DNA of 64,000 bases from Stenogyne calaminthoides (lineage: Eukaryota > Streptophyta > Magnoliopsida > Lamiales > Lamiaceae), in NCBI GenBank assembly GCA_037126765.1, contig JBBCBC010000022.1, positions 1,364,001-1,428,000 on the forward strand. Reading direction: 5' to 3'. The translations under genes were made by a program, and so were the position numbers. Positions 22,848-35,406 of this stretch are shown one piece after another. The notes under the pieces were generated by a model. That model was not told the origin of the DNA. It did no database searches and worked only from the letters and a program-made list of their open reading frames with translations. Position 1 is the first letter of the stretch, and each line of letters begins with the position of its first letter.

Positions 22848-23165
22848 TCTCACTTACAGTGCATCTTTATATTAATTGAATTATGGAATTATTAATATAA
22901 AAAATAGTTATACGATTCTGAATTTTTTAATATAATAGATTGTATGATTTTAAAATACACAATGACTATGCGATATACTTAGATGCACATGAAATTCACT
23001 CATTAACATTTAATGACTTTTAATATTCTAGCTTATCATCGTGTTTGACCAACTTTGACTGTGCTTGAAATGAGATAAAATTACACTACCGTGTTATGTA
23101 AAGATAATTTTTTATACAAAACATTTCACGGATTTAGGATTCATGAATTATGACTCGCACGTCAG
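22848..23165. other. no gene recognised
   Basis: AT-rich sequence between two MITEs; no coding frame or clear repeat ends. Confidence 0.4.
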
Positions 23166-23562
23166 TAGGGGTGTAAACGAGCCGAGTCGAGTAGTGTTAA
23201 ACTCGAACTCGACTCGATTAAAATACTCGAAGCTCGAAATTCGACTCGAACTCAGTCGAGCCTAATTTTTTAAGCTTGAGCTCGACTCGATTATATATAT
23301 AATTTTATAAAATTAAATATTAAAATATAAATATATATATATATATTTATTTAATAAGATTAATGGCAGAAATTAATAAAAAATGACTTTATTCCGTAGA
23401 AATTCTCTCTCTAGAATTCTAGGGTTAGGGTTTGTGTGTGAGGCTTTCCCGCGCCGCTTCATGTGTGCGACGTTTCAGTTGTCTGATTCCTCTTTATTAG
23501 GAGCGAATCTGGGTCAAATCTTCACCACTTCCCCATATCACATTAACTCTGAGTTTCATCCA

Positions 23563-24618
23563 ATGGCGGAAGCTCTTGCGGTTCTATGGCAAAAACTTTC
23601 CCTATCCGAGAGTGAAAGTTCAGTTATCAAAGTAAGCAGCAAAGATACCATAAGTCTTGTGAATGCGCTGGTTGGGAGGCATGCCATCAAAAGGAACGTG
23701 GGGTCGTTCGAGTTGGAGAGCACCTTTAAACATGTTTGGAACACGGTTATTCCGGTCAAGGTGGTGGCCCTGGGTATCGGTTTGTTTCTTTTCGAATTTA
23801 CGGATAAGAGTGAATGCGACAAGATCTATGCTAAGCAACCTTGGAACTACAAAGGCTCCACCCTCCTTCTAGAGCATGTCAACGGCCACGAGAGACCCTT
23901 TGATTTCAACTTGCATCTGGTGTCATTCTGGGTCCAAGCCCATGGTCTCCCGATTTGCGCTATGACCAGGGGCGTCGGAGTCACTGTGGGCGAAATGCTT
24001 GGTCGTGTGCTGGAGGTCACCAACGATTATGAAGGAAATGCGCAAGGAAAATGTGTGCGAATCAGGGTGCTCATGGAGATTGACACACCCCTTTGCAGAT
24101 GGACCTCGATCGAATATGAAGGCACAAACCACCCCATTCTCTTTAGGTGTGAAAAACTTGGTGATTTTTGTTATTATTGTGGAAGTCTCACCCACCTTGA
24201 CAAAGATTGCACAAAAGGAGATGTGGAAACGAGAAAATATGAGTTCGGCCCGTGGCTCCGCACAGTAGGACAAGAGAGCATCACCATTGAAGAGATTGTC
24301 GACGAACTAGAGAGACTGATTGGGACTGGAAAGCACACAGGCAAAGCTATCAAGGAATCACCTAGTACTCCAAAAAGCCAGATCCAAAAAAGCAACTTCG
24401 ACATGTCTCCCTCCTACAACAAGTTGAAAAGCAAGAGAAACAACATTTCGCCCATCCCTTTCAATGAAGAAGCCCTCAATGAGCACTTTGAAGGTCAGTA
24501 TAAAACCTATACTAATGCATCTGAGGTCTCACTGTCATTGCCCCGGGCTTTCCCGGACTCGGCTTTGATATTGAAAGCCCTAATCTCAATTCCCCACTTC
24601 TCAAAGCCCCACCCCTGA
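23563..24618 (+). CDS. LINE ORF1, nucleic-acid-binding protein
   Basis: ORF1 proteins of plant LINEs bind element RNA and help target-primed integration. The open frame begins at 23383, but MAEALAVLWQKLSLSE at 23563 is the typical ORF1 start, giving 351 residues. A DUF4283-like domain fills the first half (WNTVIPVKVVALGIGLFLFEF, KQPWNYKGSTLLLE, FWVQAHGLP), followed by a CX2CX4HX4C zinc knuckle, C263 to C276 counted from 23383 (24169-24210). The basic, Ser/Pro-rich tail ends at a stop at 24616-24618. Pro/Thr-rich coding-like sequence continues in another frame to about 24870, so the tail is probably truncated by a frameshift. Confidence 0.85.
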   Translation: MAEALAVLWQKLSLSESESSVIKVSSKDTISLVNALVGRHAIKRNVGSFELESTFKHVWNTVIPVKVVALGIGLFLFEFTDKSECDKIYAKQPWNYKGSTLLLEHVNGHERPFDFNLHLVSFWVQAHGLPICAMTRGVGVTVGEMLGRVLEVTNDYEGNAQGKCVRIRVLMEIDTPLCRWTSIEYEGTNHPILFRCEKLGDFCYYCGSLTHLDKDCTKGDVETRKYEFGPWLRTVGQESITIEEIVDELERLIGTGKHTGKAIKESPSTPKSQIQKSNFDMSPSYNKLKSKRNNISPIPFNEEALNEHFEGQYKTYTNASEVSLSLPRAFPDSALILKALISIPHFSKPHP

Positions 24619-25012
24619 GAACCCAGCCACTCTTGATACTAGCCAGGCCACCAACACCATACCCTATCATAAGGTCCCCTCTCCAACCCCCGATACCAAA
24701 AACCCAAGCAAAGATACTCAGGCCTTAAACCCCGAAAACCCTAAGCCAAATTTAGCCGACTCCATCACCTTCATTTTCAACAGCACAACCAAAAACCTCT
24801 CAAACAAACCCCCTCTCAGCAACACACCCAAAAAGCTAACCCCCCCGATCAGTACTCCACTCTAGATGGTAAGAAAAGAGGCCCTCATTTCCTCCCGTTA
24901 GCAAGCGAAGAAGCGAAGAAAATGAAAGCCAGTTTGGATGATGACATGGCTCCGGTTGACAACTCTAAGACACCAGAGGCGAAGGTTGGGAGCGCCAACC
25001 CCGCCGAAACCA

Positions 25013-28000
25013 ATGATTGTCTTGTCTTGGAACGCACGTGGGCTCGGGGGCAAACATGCGTTCAACAATCTTCAACGTCTCGTAGCAGACCACTCCCCCG
25101 ATGTGCTTTTTATCTCTGAGTCTAAATTATCGAGTCCTGTAGCCAATAAATGGCTTGTGTCTTTAAATTTTCATAGTTGTTTCAGTGTGGATGCGGTTGG
25201 CATCAGTGGTGGTTTGATGTTGTTCTGGTTTAGTAATGCAGATTTGTCAGTTTTGTCGTATTCTAAGGGCCACATTGACTGTTTGATGGTCCCGATTTTA
25301 GTGTCGAAAAACCCATTTTGCGCGTGCGGAAGACTTTGTGTCTTGTGATGCATATAAAATAAGGGTGAGGGAATGGTGATACCAAATTTTTTGCTTTTAA
25401 GAACGATGTGTGTTGTTTTGCTTGTAATCGAATGCATATGACAAGTATAAACATAAAGCAGTAAAGAACACACGATATTTTATAGTGGTTCGGACGAAAC
25501 CCGTCCTACATCCACTCTTCCCTTAACACAGGGGCACCTTAACCGAACTTAACCTGCGGGACTTATAACCCTCACGGGATGGCCGAGATGTTTACCGAGT
25601 TCGCACTCAAGCGGGACTTATCTCCCTTACGGGATTGCCGAGATGTTTACCGAGTTCACACTCACCTACAAACTTAACCTAACTTTGAGTTTGGGTAAAG
25701 GTTTGTTTGGTTTCCAACTAGGTTGAGATTTTCCCTTACATTTGTTTAGCCTCAAAGCTAAAGATAGGAAAATCTCTCTAAGCTTAGGATATAGCATTTG
25801 TGCTTAGATCTAGAACACTCTTGAATATATGCTTGTATTTCTAGCTCTGTGTTCTATGGTGGAAATGCTTGAGTATATAGGATTGGGTGCACAATTCCTG
25901 TTGAATGCCTTAGCCGTGCTACGATCAGGCCATATTTCAGGACTCGCATCATCTGGCACACGACCTTGGCTGGGAACTGCTGGAACCCATATCTTCTTAG
26001 CTCTGTAGCATCGTTTGCTACATTCTTCACACTCTTTCGCATTAATTCCACACTTGATAATGAAGGAAGAACTTGTATTTATAGTGTGGATTTGAATGTT
26101 ACCGTTGGAGAGAATTACATTCAAATCCATACTACTCTGTAGCTTTTTGCAGCTTTTTCAGGCTTGTCGTCTTCCTCTCATTGGTCCACGTCAATTTGAA
26201 TCTAACTTGGCTATATTCTTGGTTTCTTACGAGTCTCTGGCTATATTCTTAGGATCTTCGAGTCTCGGGATCTTTTTGTTCTTCCGAGCCTTGGGTTCTT
26301 GATAACTTCATCGAGTCTCGGGTTCTTGATTCAGCCGGACTTCTCTTGGCCGGACCTTATGCGTCGGGCATCGCGACACTCGGGCTTCATCGAGTTCGGT
26401 TCTTTGAATTCGGACATCGACCCTCGAGGTCACATTATTTCAGCTATCGATTTCTTCTTTCCGATCGATCATTTCGGTGATCAGATCAACATATCTTCAG
26501 TATCATCTCAGGATAGCATTAGGTCATCTGCATCAGGTTAGCATATATCAGAATATCATATCTGATCTTGATCCGCGTCGATCTCGTCGATCTCATCTGC
26601 TTTCATCTTCATATCTCGATCTCGATCCGCGTCGATCTTGATCGGTCTCATCATCTTCATCTTCTGATCTGCAACCTTCTCTTCTGATTTGTTGGCTTTA
26701 GCTTTTCTTCACTTCTGATTTTGCACAGCTCGTCAGTTGATTCCGGAACTCATCTGACTCATCTTATCTCAATCACGACTCGTCTGCAGCCTCGTCTCAT
26801 CTCGATCATCTTCTTCTGATTTCATGAGTTCCCCCTCAATTTGTTCTTACATTCCCCTTAACTTGTTATCTGTAAATTAGCTTGAATAACACAAGTTAAT
26901 AATGTTTTGGCATAAATTATCAAAACTAAAATATCCCAACACTGTTCCATCTCTCTTAACAACAAACTCTGGTTCTTTACGGGCTTCTATGGCAATCCGA
27001 ATCATAATCTCATAACCCAATACTGGGAACTCTTAAGAAAAATTGACAATAGCCACAACAACATTGATCGTGCCTGGCTGGTTGGAGGAGACTTCAACTA
27101 GATTTTTTACGAACATGAGAAAAAAGGCGGCAATCCTAGACCGATTAATCAAATGAACAATTTCTGCCTTGTGGCAGATGACCTTCATTTACATGACTTA
27201 GGGGCTAAAGGCCCTAAATTTACCTGGGACAACAAAAGAAAAGGCAACGAGTGTATTTGGGCCAGACTTGATCGTTTTCTGGCCAACCAAGCTTGGAGAA
27301 ATGAATTACCGGGAGCAGTGAGCAAAAATCTTGACTTTTATGGGTCCGACCACCGTCCCATATTGATCTCATACATTGAAAATAATGACCCTCAGCCATG
27401 CAGACGTGCCAAAGCCTTTTCCTTCGAGAACAAATGGCTGTTGGAGGACAATTACAAGTCCACCCTTAAAAATGCTTGGTCCAAAAGTGCTCTCCTCCCT
27501 AATATTCAAGAGAAATTAAGAAGCACTAGCAGATCGTTATAGAACTGGGCCCAATCCTCCAATAAAGCCAGCCTAAAAAAGAGAATTGAGTCCACAAGGA
27601 AAGAGATCAACAATCGCTTGAACTCCGAAGATGAGTCGAGCAACTCACTGACGACTAGGGAACTTGAGTCTACGCTCGAAAAGCTCCTCCATCAAGAAGA
27701 ACTTCATTGGCATCAACGATCTAGAAATAACTAGTTGGCCCATGGCGATAGGAATACTACCTACTTCCACAATTTTGCCTCTGGGCGCCGGGCAAAGAAC
27801 AGGATCGCAAACTCAAGGATGATTCGGGCATTTTGATCACAAAAGCGGAAGAGTTGGAGCGAGTTGTTACTGACTTCTTCTCGAAACTCTTCATCTCCAG
27901 TAGCCCCAATCGTGAGGATATTAATAATATCATGAATCACATGCCTCCAATGGTAAATCTGGAAATGAACAGCGTCCTTTGCAAACCTTTCGACAGAAAC

Positions 28001-30800
28001 GAAGTTCGAAAGCCCTCTTTGACATGAGCCCTTCCAAGGCTCCGGGTCCCGATGGTTTCACTGCTTTGTGTTATCAAAATGCCTGGGACATGGTTGGTGA
28101 AGATGTGGTCTCGTCTGTACTTAACTTCCTTAATAATGATGACGATTCCGCCTTCACCAATGCAACCGTTATCTCCCTCATTCCCAAAATCAAGGAGCCA
28201 ACTACTGTTAAATATTTCAGACCGATTAGTCTCTGCAATGTCTGGTATAAAATTGCTGCCAGAGTCATTACTAACAGATTCAGACACGTCCTTGGGAATA
28301 TTATTGACCTCAACCAGAGTGCTTTCATCCCGGGTCGCCTCATCACCGATAATGTGTTGATTGGATTCGAGTGCATGCATTGGCTCCGACACTCAAAAAG
28401 CAAAACGGGGTATGTAGCCCTCAAACTTGATATGAGTAAGGCCTACGATCGAGTGGAATGGGACTACCTTAGAGCTATTATGAAGAAACTAGGTTTCGAC
28501 CCTAAATGGATCAAGCTCATCATGAGATGTGTAACTTCGGTCACGTATTCTATCAAAATCAATAACAACGTAGTTGGCAACATTTCTCCTACTAGAGGCC
28601 TCAGACAAGGGGACCCTCTCTCCCCCTATCTCTTTGTTATATGTGCTCAAGGCCTCTCCTCGATCATCACGTCCTATGCCGATATAAATAAGATCACTGG
28701 AGTCCAAATTACCAGAGGCAGCCCCACCATCACCCACCTCTTTTTTGCCGACGACATCCTCATTTTCTTCAAAAACTCCAGAGACAATTGTGAAAATGTC
28801 AAAAAGTGTCTCCAACTCTATGAGAAAGCCTCCAGCCAACTTATCAATTATGACAAGTCGGCCATCACCTTCAGGGATAAATCCTCTCATGACAACATCC
28901 AATCCACTAAGAATATCCTGAATCTAAGGGTGTGTCAGGGTCATGAGATCTATTTGGGGCTACCGACTTTTACGAGCAAGAGCAAAAGAATCCAATTTAG
29001 CTATCTGAGGGATCGGGTGGCAAAAAAGCTTGATGGCTGGAATTCCAAATTTTTCTCGGAAGGCGGCATAGAAGTCCTTATTAAGTCAGTTATACAAGCC
29101 ATTCCTACTTACGCCATCTCATGCTTCAAAATTCCAACCTCCATCTGCAATGAAATTGAGAGCATGACTGCAAGACTCTGGTGGGGTGATGGAACGAAAG
29201 ATCGAAAAATTCACTGGAGAGACTGGGATTCCCTCACTTTGCACAAGGACAATGGTGGCATGGGCTTTAGGGATCTTGTCGCTTTTAATAAAGCTCTCCT
29301 GGCTAAACAACTCTGGAGAATGATCTCTTATCCAAACTCTTTAGTGGCTAGGATCTTTAAGGCTAGGTATTTCAAGCACACTGATATTATGGAAGCCTTG
29401 ATCGGGTCCAACCCCTCCTTCGTCTAGAGATCCCTTCTCTGGAGCAAAGACTTGCTCAATACTGGCCTTTTGTGGAAAGTGGGCAATGGCAAGACGATTC
29501 GTGCTAGACATGATGCCTGGATCCCGGGCCTTGCGGAAGGCCGAATCACTTCAATTGTCTCTTACGAGAGCAACACCCAAGTCGATAAGCTTATTCTTCC
29601 ATCCAAACAGTGGGACATCCCGAAATTACAAGATATTTTTCTTCCCTATGAGGTCGAAGCCATCAAATGTATCCCAATCCCCCTCGATGATTCTGTTGAC
29701 TTCAGATTCTGGAAATTTGAAAAAAAAAAAGGTCATTACTCCGTTAAAATAGGATACCACTCCTTCGCCTCTCTCAAAAGCCAGACTGGCTCCAAGGGGG
29801 GCAGTTCGTCTTCTTCGAACTCCTATTGTTGGTGGAAAAAAGCTTGGAGCCTCAACATCCCTCCAAAAGTCAAGATTTTATGCTGGAAAATTACTCACGA
29901 AATTATCACCACTGAAGCCAATCTTCACAATCACCACATCCCCTGCGATCCCATGTGCGTATTCTATGGCTTTAACAGTGCTGACACTAAACATTATCTT
30001 TTCTTTTGCCAGGTCTCTAGACAGGCGTGGAAGGATACAAGTTGGTGGCCCATTCTCAAGAATTGTGCTAATCTCCCCATGGCCGACACCATGATCCACA
30101 TTGATAAAAGCTCAAAACGCAAAGACATTGAGGAATTATGTATGAAGATGTGGAGTATTTGGAAAGAACGATGCAATCTTAGCCACGATAAATCTGCCAT
30201 GAATAAGGCTCGCCTCTCGAAAATGGTCATCAACCTTTCATGGCATAGTGCGTTATTGGAAAGCTATAGGGATGCCAACTTTCAACTTGATGGCAAGAAA
30301 GATCCTCCAGGCCCGTCGTCCCTTTTGCACCAGGAAGAGCCAACGCAAAATTTCATGATCATCACAGTTGACGCTGCTTAATGATGAAAAATTCAAATAT
30401 GGCGTCGGTTTTGCAACTTTCGATGCCTCGGGCCTACTTCTTGCGGCAGGATGCCACCGAATTAACCCTTTGGGTTGTTGCCGAACTTCAAGCTGTCATC
30501 GCTGGTTTAGAGCTTGGCTTAAGAGTGTTACCCACCGAATTCCACATCCACTCCGATTGCTTGGAAGCTGTCCACGCCATCAACAACAACTCCTCCTTCT
30601 TGGGGCCGGAAGAAGATATCATCAGAAAGATGCGTAACAATTTTAAAGACCCTCAAGTGGTAGGGATCTCTCATTTGCCTCGCCGCCGCAACACGATCGC
30701 GCACAATTTAGCGAAATTCGGCTCAAAATCTACCCACCCTCATGATTGGATTGGGGATGATATCCCGAACTGGGTTACATCCAACTCCAGACCTCCCTAG
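25013..30800 (+). pseudogene. LINE ORF2: endonuclease, RT, RNase H
   Basis: Endonuclease starts MIVLSWNARGLGG (25013) with LFISESKL. It is cut at GHIDC by the solo LTR (25284-26941) and resumes at 26947 with SISLNNKLWFFTGFYG; removing the LTR and one CTGTT restores the frame. Then GGDFN-stop (TAG 27099, where a Trp is expected), FTWDNKR, LDRFLAN and SDHRPI. RT spans about 28020-29000: SKAPGPDGF, RPISLCNVWYKI, NQSAFIPGR, KLDMSKAYDRVEW, RGLRQGDPLSPYLF and the catalytic FADDILIF (28742). A TAG at 29425 replaces the expected Trp in PSFV-RSLLW. A zf-RVT-like domain covers 29452-30200. RNase H covers 30380-30800 (GVGFATFDASG, AELQAVIAGLELGL, HSDCLEAVHAIN). Frameshifts lie near 27810, 28010, 30375 and 30475. 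Confidence 0.9.
25284..26941 (-). mobile_element. solo LTR inside LINE ORF2
   Basis: Begins TGATGGTCCCG and ends ATATCCCAACA, with a perfect CTGTT duplication at 25279-25283 and 26942-26946. On the minus strand the first 60 bases (TTTTAGTTTTGATAATTTATG) match the start of the solo LTR at 38570-39773; both share tatagtggttcgga / tcctacatccact and cgggacttatctccct. Orientation is minus, by analogy of TG start. The young frame-restoring insertion is later than the LINE. Confidence 0.88.
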
Positions 30801-31178
30801 AATCCCCCCGAGTTGATGTTTCTCCCTAAAAAAAAAAAGGTTAATGGCAGAAATTCGATATACTCGAACTCGACTCGAACTCGACTCGGTTATCTATATA
30901 ATTTTATAAAATTAAATATAAAATATATTATTAAAAATATATATATATATAATAAAATTAATGGCATAACAATAATTACTCTGCAAGCTCGATTAGGCTT
31001 GCGAGCCTCTTGAGCTGAGTATTTATAAGATCAAACTCGATAGCTACTCGAGTAACTTGAACTCAACTCGATTATGGTCGAGTTGATTTCGATCCTTTTA
31101 CGAGTCGAGTCGATTTCGATCTTTTTACGAGTCGAGCACGAGTAGCTCGCGAGACGGCTCGACTCGCTTACACCCCTA

Positions 31179-31416
31179 TATGTCAAAATGAAAATCACAA
31201 TGACATAAAGCGAAAAATTTACGGATTTTGCGTGAGTCGAAACGGGTTAAGTAGGTTAAACATATTTTTTTTCAAAAATTGCACAAAGGTAGAATAATAA
31301 AACTCGTTTCGAGATCTATATTACTATAATGGCAAATATGTGTTACTGCGAGTACATATATATGTTATTATAAGGAACTATCCGTGAAACATGACCCCTG
31401 GATCAGAAAGGAAAGT
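31179..31416. repeat. left copy of a flank repeat
   Basis: Contains gcgtgagtcgaaacgggtta, gcacaaaggtagaata and cgagatctatattactataa, also present in diverged form at 33510-33650 beyond the LTR. No coding potential. Confidence 0.5.
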
Positions 31417-32718
31417 TGTAACACCCTCAAAAATCTCAACTTATTTTTTTTTTTTTTTAAACATACATGAAAAGATTTTTCCAAAACAAAAGATATGTTT
31501 ATCAAGATCACATAGCTTCCTCACCTTTTTCTCATATCTTTAAGAAATCTCTCTTCAAGAAATTCTTTTTCTCATATCTTTACTAAATCTCTCTCCCTGA
31601 AATTCTTTCACTTCCCTATGCACATGAGACAAAATTTGTATTCTTAAAATTTTTATACGCTGAATTGATTTCAAAATAAAAGAACAAATCAACACCTTTT
31701 TAATTAAAATCCATGGATCAATTTTTCTTTATCACAATCAACTTCAAAAAATATAGAAAAAATGATCAGCACAAATACTTATTTTGTCTAAAAAATCGTC
31801 CCCTTTTCCATTATTATTATCATTAAAGTTATTTATTTATTTAACTATTAGATTTTATAAAAGATATCTTTAAATTTTTTATCTTTACTTATAAAAATTA
31901 AATCTCAAAATTTTCATGAAATATTCAAATCTCAATTCCACTAGGAAATATATTTTCTTTTTTATAAATAAAAGTTTCTTTTTGTGAAATCAAAAATATT
32001 ATTTCATACTTTTGTAAACTTCAGTTTTTTTCTTATAGTCTCAGTTCTTAAGATTCTACATCAATGATAACTGAAGTTATTTTGTTGTATGTATCTACAT
32101 CCACGACATTAACTTAATGTGTGGTTTATTTTATCTTTATTAAATATTTTGTATAAATAAATTATTTATGTGCAATATAATATAGAGTGATGTATATGAT
32201 AAATTATTTACTTGAGCATGGTATGATGATATTAAAATATATAATAATTGTAAAAAGAAAGTCACGAAAGGTCAGGGGCTGCAAAGAGGTCAGGACTGCA
32301 AAGAGATCCTCAGGGAACCTAGTAAGACTGCAAAGAGGTCTCCGAGGAACTGTCATCCACATGCCCCCAGTAGCATTGCAAAGAGATCCTTGGAGAAACC
32401 ATTAAGCATGATTTATTTTATTTATTATCCATAATTATGATGAAAAGTTTATATGTGATATTTTGTGTTTGGCATGATTAGTTGTGGTTAAACACTTTAT
32501 TTGTATATTATATTTAATCCTGATAAGATGGTCTCACTCAACTAGTGATTTTGCTCATACCATACATTTACCCTTTGAGAAAATCCCCATTTTTAGCCCC
32601 TTCTCATTTAAAAAGTTCTTTTTTTATCAAAGTTTTTTATTTCATTCTTTTTTAGCCAAGATAATAATTTTTTGGGCAATTATACCCTTAATGAATTCAA
32701 CAATTTTTTTTTAAAAAA

Positions 32719-33050
32719 ATGGTGGTACAGGCTTCATTAAATGGTGGTACGAGGTTAATATATTGTAGTACGAAATTAATAATTGTGGTACAAATTTAAA
32801 ATTGATGGTACAAGTTGAATTAAATTATGGTACGAGTTGGAATGATGGTGGTACGGTGTTAAAATAAAGGTGGTACGGGATTAAAATAAGTGTGGTACGA
32901 ACTGATAGTGGTACGGAGTTAATAGAATGGTGGTACGGACTGAAACAATATTTACGGATTGAAGTAATAGTGGTACGGAGTTAATTGAAAGGTGGTACAG
33001 GCTGAAATAATGTTGGTATGAGATGTATATATGGTGGTACGAACTTAAAT
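32719..33050. repeat. ggtggtacg minisatellite
   Basis: About 14 irregular units of 18-28 bp, each carrying tggtggtacg or a variant followed by an AT-rich spacer such as gagttaat or ttaaaataa. It lies inside the Gypsy-like LTR. Confidence 0.8.
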
Positions 33051-33269
33051 AATGAAAGCATAAAAAAGGGGTAAAGTTGGAAAAAAATATATTATCTTGA
33101 CTAATAAAGAATGATTATAAATTTTGTGATAAAAAAGAACTTTTATTTTTATGTTAGGCTATTTATAAACTCATCTCTTTAACTTTTTACAGATTAAGGA
33201 GTGCGAAGATTAAAAAGGTGTGCGGTGGAGGGACAGTGAATGCAACTTTAAATTAATTTGTAAAAGAAA

Positions 33270-33350
33270 TTATCATGTACTTTTCAAAAAAAAAGAAAAA
33301 AGAAATTATCATGTACTTTTCAAAAAAAAGAAAAAAGAAATTATCATGTT
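33270..33350. repeat. 35-bp tandem repeat, 2-3 copies
   Basis: The unit gaaattatcatgtacttttc plus an A-rich spacer is present at 33266, 33303 and, partly, 33336. Confidence 0.8.
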
Positions 33351-33500
33351 ACTTTATAATTTTTGAATTAAAATTTAAATTGCACTTTTAAATGTAAGTC
33401 ACATCTATTTAAGCAAAATTTTAAATCTTTGAGTGCAATTTTTTTTTTTCGCTGCAATAATTTTATGCTTGTTTGGCCTACGAAAAATCGGGATGTGACA

Positions 33501-35166
33501 GAAACACATAAATAAGAGAAAAAATCGCAGATTTTGTGCGAGTCGAACTAGATTAAACAGTTTTTTTCACAAAATTCGCATAGAGATAAAACATCGCTCC
33601 GAGATCTGTATTATCATAAGGGCAAACATGTGTTACTGTAATGACAAAACGACACTCCTTTTATTTTCATCCACTTTCCCCTCTGTCTTTTATCTATTTC
33701 TCCTTCTAACCTGCGACCAATTGCCTTAAGTAAGGCTCAAATCACACGATTATACCATTAAATTTGTAAAATTATATTTATTTCGAAAGATTCCTTAACT
33801 AATTTTTTGCTAAGCTAACTTAATATTTTCTGTTAAAATATGGTACATCAGCACAATTTCAATACTATTATATTCAGATCAAACTCCAACAACAAAAATA
33901 TGTCTCTAACAAAATATAAAAAAAAAGCCTTATGAAATAGAAATTATATAGTTTAGTGTCAATTGAACTGTGCAACTATAAATATAAAAAAAAATTACAT
34001 GTTTCAGTATAAATAAGTTGTATCTTACAATATAACAAGTTACATGTGTTTTAATATGTACTATGAGTGCATGGTGCACCTGAATGCATCTTAGTCATTT
34101 AGTTCAGAAATTTTTGTACTCATAATTAGGAGACAAATGATTTAAGCATAAAATTAAAATGGAAAAGGATTTTTTTTTTTTTTTTTTTTTTTGTGAAAGG
34201 TGGAAAGAAAGTAATTTTTTTTAAGAAAGAAAAGAAAGCATTTTAAGTCTTACATGAATATGCTTTTCAGAAAGAAAAAAAATATGTCTTAGATGAAAAT
34301 GACATTGAAAAATCCCATTTAACAAAAGAAAGAAGATAAGCTAATTTATTCTTGTTAACCCTTTTTTTCCTTCGAAAGCACCACGCTTTTGACAGATTAA
34401 GATACCAAAGTAGTAATTATAAAATGATATGGGGAATCCATTATTAATGTACTTATTCTCTTAATATATATATGTCTATATATACAATAGAGATAATGGT
34501 TCCATTTTCTTGTAATGTAGTCAAATTTAAGAATTGTCCAAAAATTGACTACAACCCATGGCCCTGTCGAAATCAATACAATGTTTTTCTTTCAATTTGT
34601 CTATTTTCTCTATTTTAAAAGAAAAAGAAGATAACCATATTTTCCCATGAGGAAAAGGAGATAGATTGTCACATGCACAAGTTTCAATAATGGCAACACT
34701 TCAAATCATAATTCCTATATTGTAGTATAATTTTTTTTTTACCCCCAACAATTGGTGTCCTAGAAATAAATTGATTGTGAGATTTGTATATACATCCAAA
34801 AAAAATAAAAAAATATCGAGATAATCCCAATTTAAAATCTCAAATTTCGCGATCTCGCAGTTTACATGTGCCGCTGTCTTGAATCAACTAAATTTCTTTC
34901 ACTCGTTAATTAGCTTGTCATTTTGTTATCAAATACTTTTTTTTATTTAATTGAGTAAATGATGACTCAAACCCATTATGATATTACTCACAGTATAGGT
35001 AGTGGTGATCTAACCACTTAAGCACTATTTTACTTCGTCTGAAATACCGTCAATTTGTTTACCGCAGCTCGTGAAATTGAGTATGAGAGTCTGTGAGTAA
35101 TGTGCACACACTATTTTTTCACTTCCTGACCAAATTTCGGTGAAACTTGAATACAAAGTAGAGTAG
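33501..35166. other. no gene recognised
   Basis: AT-rich intergenic DNA with homopolymer runs (T run at 34171-34191). The start (33510-33650) repeats 31190-31350. Around 33960-34090 is a MITE-like stretch with gtgcaacta...taagttgtatctta...gcatggtgcacc, related to 44752-44996. No gene. Confidence 0.45.
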
Positions 35167-35406
35167 GTCTAGTGTGAAAATTTTCATGTATGAAAATTTA
35201 TAAAATTGTCCTAAATCAATCATCTACACTATAAACACTAAATAATGAACCCTAATTATGACCTATTCGGGGTCGAGTAAACCATGAACCACTTGGGCCG
35301 AGTGAACCATGAACCACTCAATTTTGTCTTACCTTCACCAATTACAGAATTTGGTTGTAAATTAATTTTTTTCATTTTTACATGTATGAAAATTTTCATA
35401 CTAGAC
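35167..35406. mobile_element. MITE with GTCTAG ends
   Basis: A 240-bp element with about 30-bp inverted ends: GTCTAGTGTGAAAATTTTCA and its complement GTCTAGTATGAAAATTTTCA. The core carries two copies of aaccatgaaccact, a motif shared with other MITEs here. No clear target duplication. Confidence 0.7.

Larger units (their letters stand above)
23375..30840 (+). mobile_element. full-length plant L1-type LINE
   Basis: A perfect 15-bp target duplication TTAATGGCAGAAATT brackets it (23360-23374, 30841-30855), with an A-rich 3' tail at 30828-30838. It has ORF1, then ORF2 with endonuclease, reverse transcriptase and RNase H in the normal order for plant L1 elements. A 1.66-kb solo LTR sits in the endonuclease region. 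Net LINE length is about 5.8 kb. Stops and frameshifts in ORF2 show it cannot now move itself. Confidence 0.93.
23166..31178. mobile_element. hAT-like MITE split by a LINE
   Basis: Ends TAGGGGTGTAAACGAGCCGA and the complementary CGGCTCGACTCGCTTACACC-CCTA. The flanking octamers CACGTCAG and TATGTCAA agree at 5 of 8 bases, and the three differences are transitions, consistent with an aged 8-bp hAT duplication. The interior is rich in ctcgactcga words. Without the LINE and its duplicated target the element is about 530 bp. Confidence 0.75.
31417..33500 (+). mobile_element. solo LTR, Gypsy-like, about 2.1 kb
   Basis: Begins TGTAACACCCTC and ends GGGATGTGACA, the near-palindromic ends of many chromovirus (Tekay/Del-like) LTRs. 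It contains several copies of gcaaagagatcct (32278-32395) and the word gataagatggtctcactca, also common in such LTRs. The flanking pentamers are GAAAG/GAAAC, one mismatch, so the duplication is only approximate. No internal domain is visible. Confidence 0.6.

Noticed and set aside
27937..28902. Long minus-strand frames
   Set aside because: They are shadows of the LINE reverse transcriptase on the other strand.
32719..33050. CRISPR-like array
   Set aside because: Units and spacers are irregular and the host is a plant nuclear genome; it is a minisatellite.
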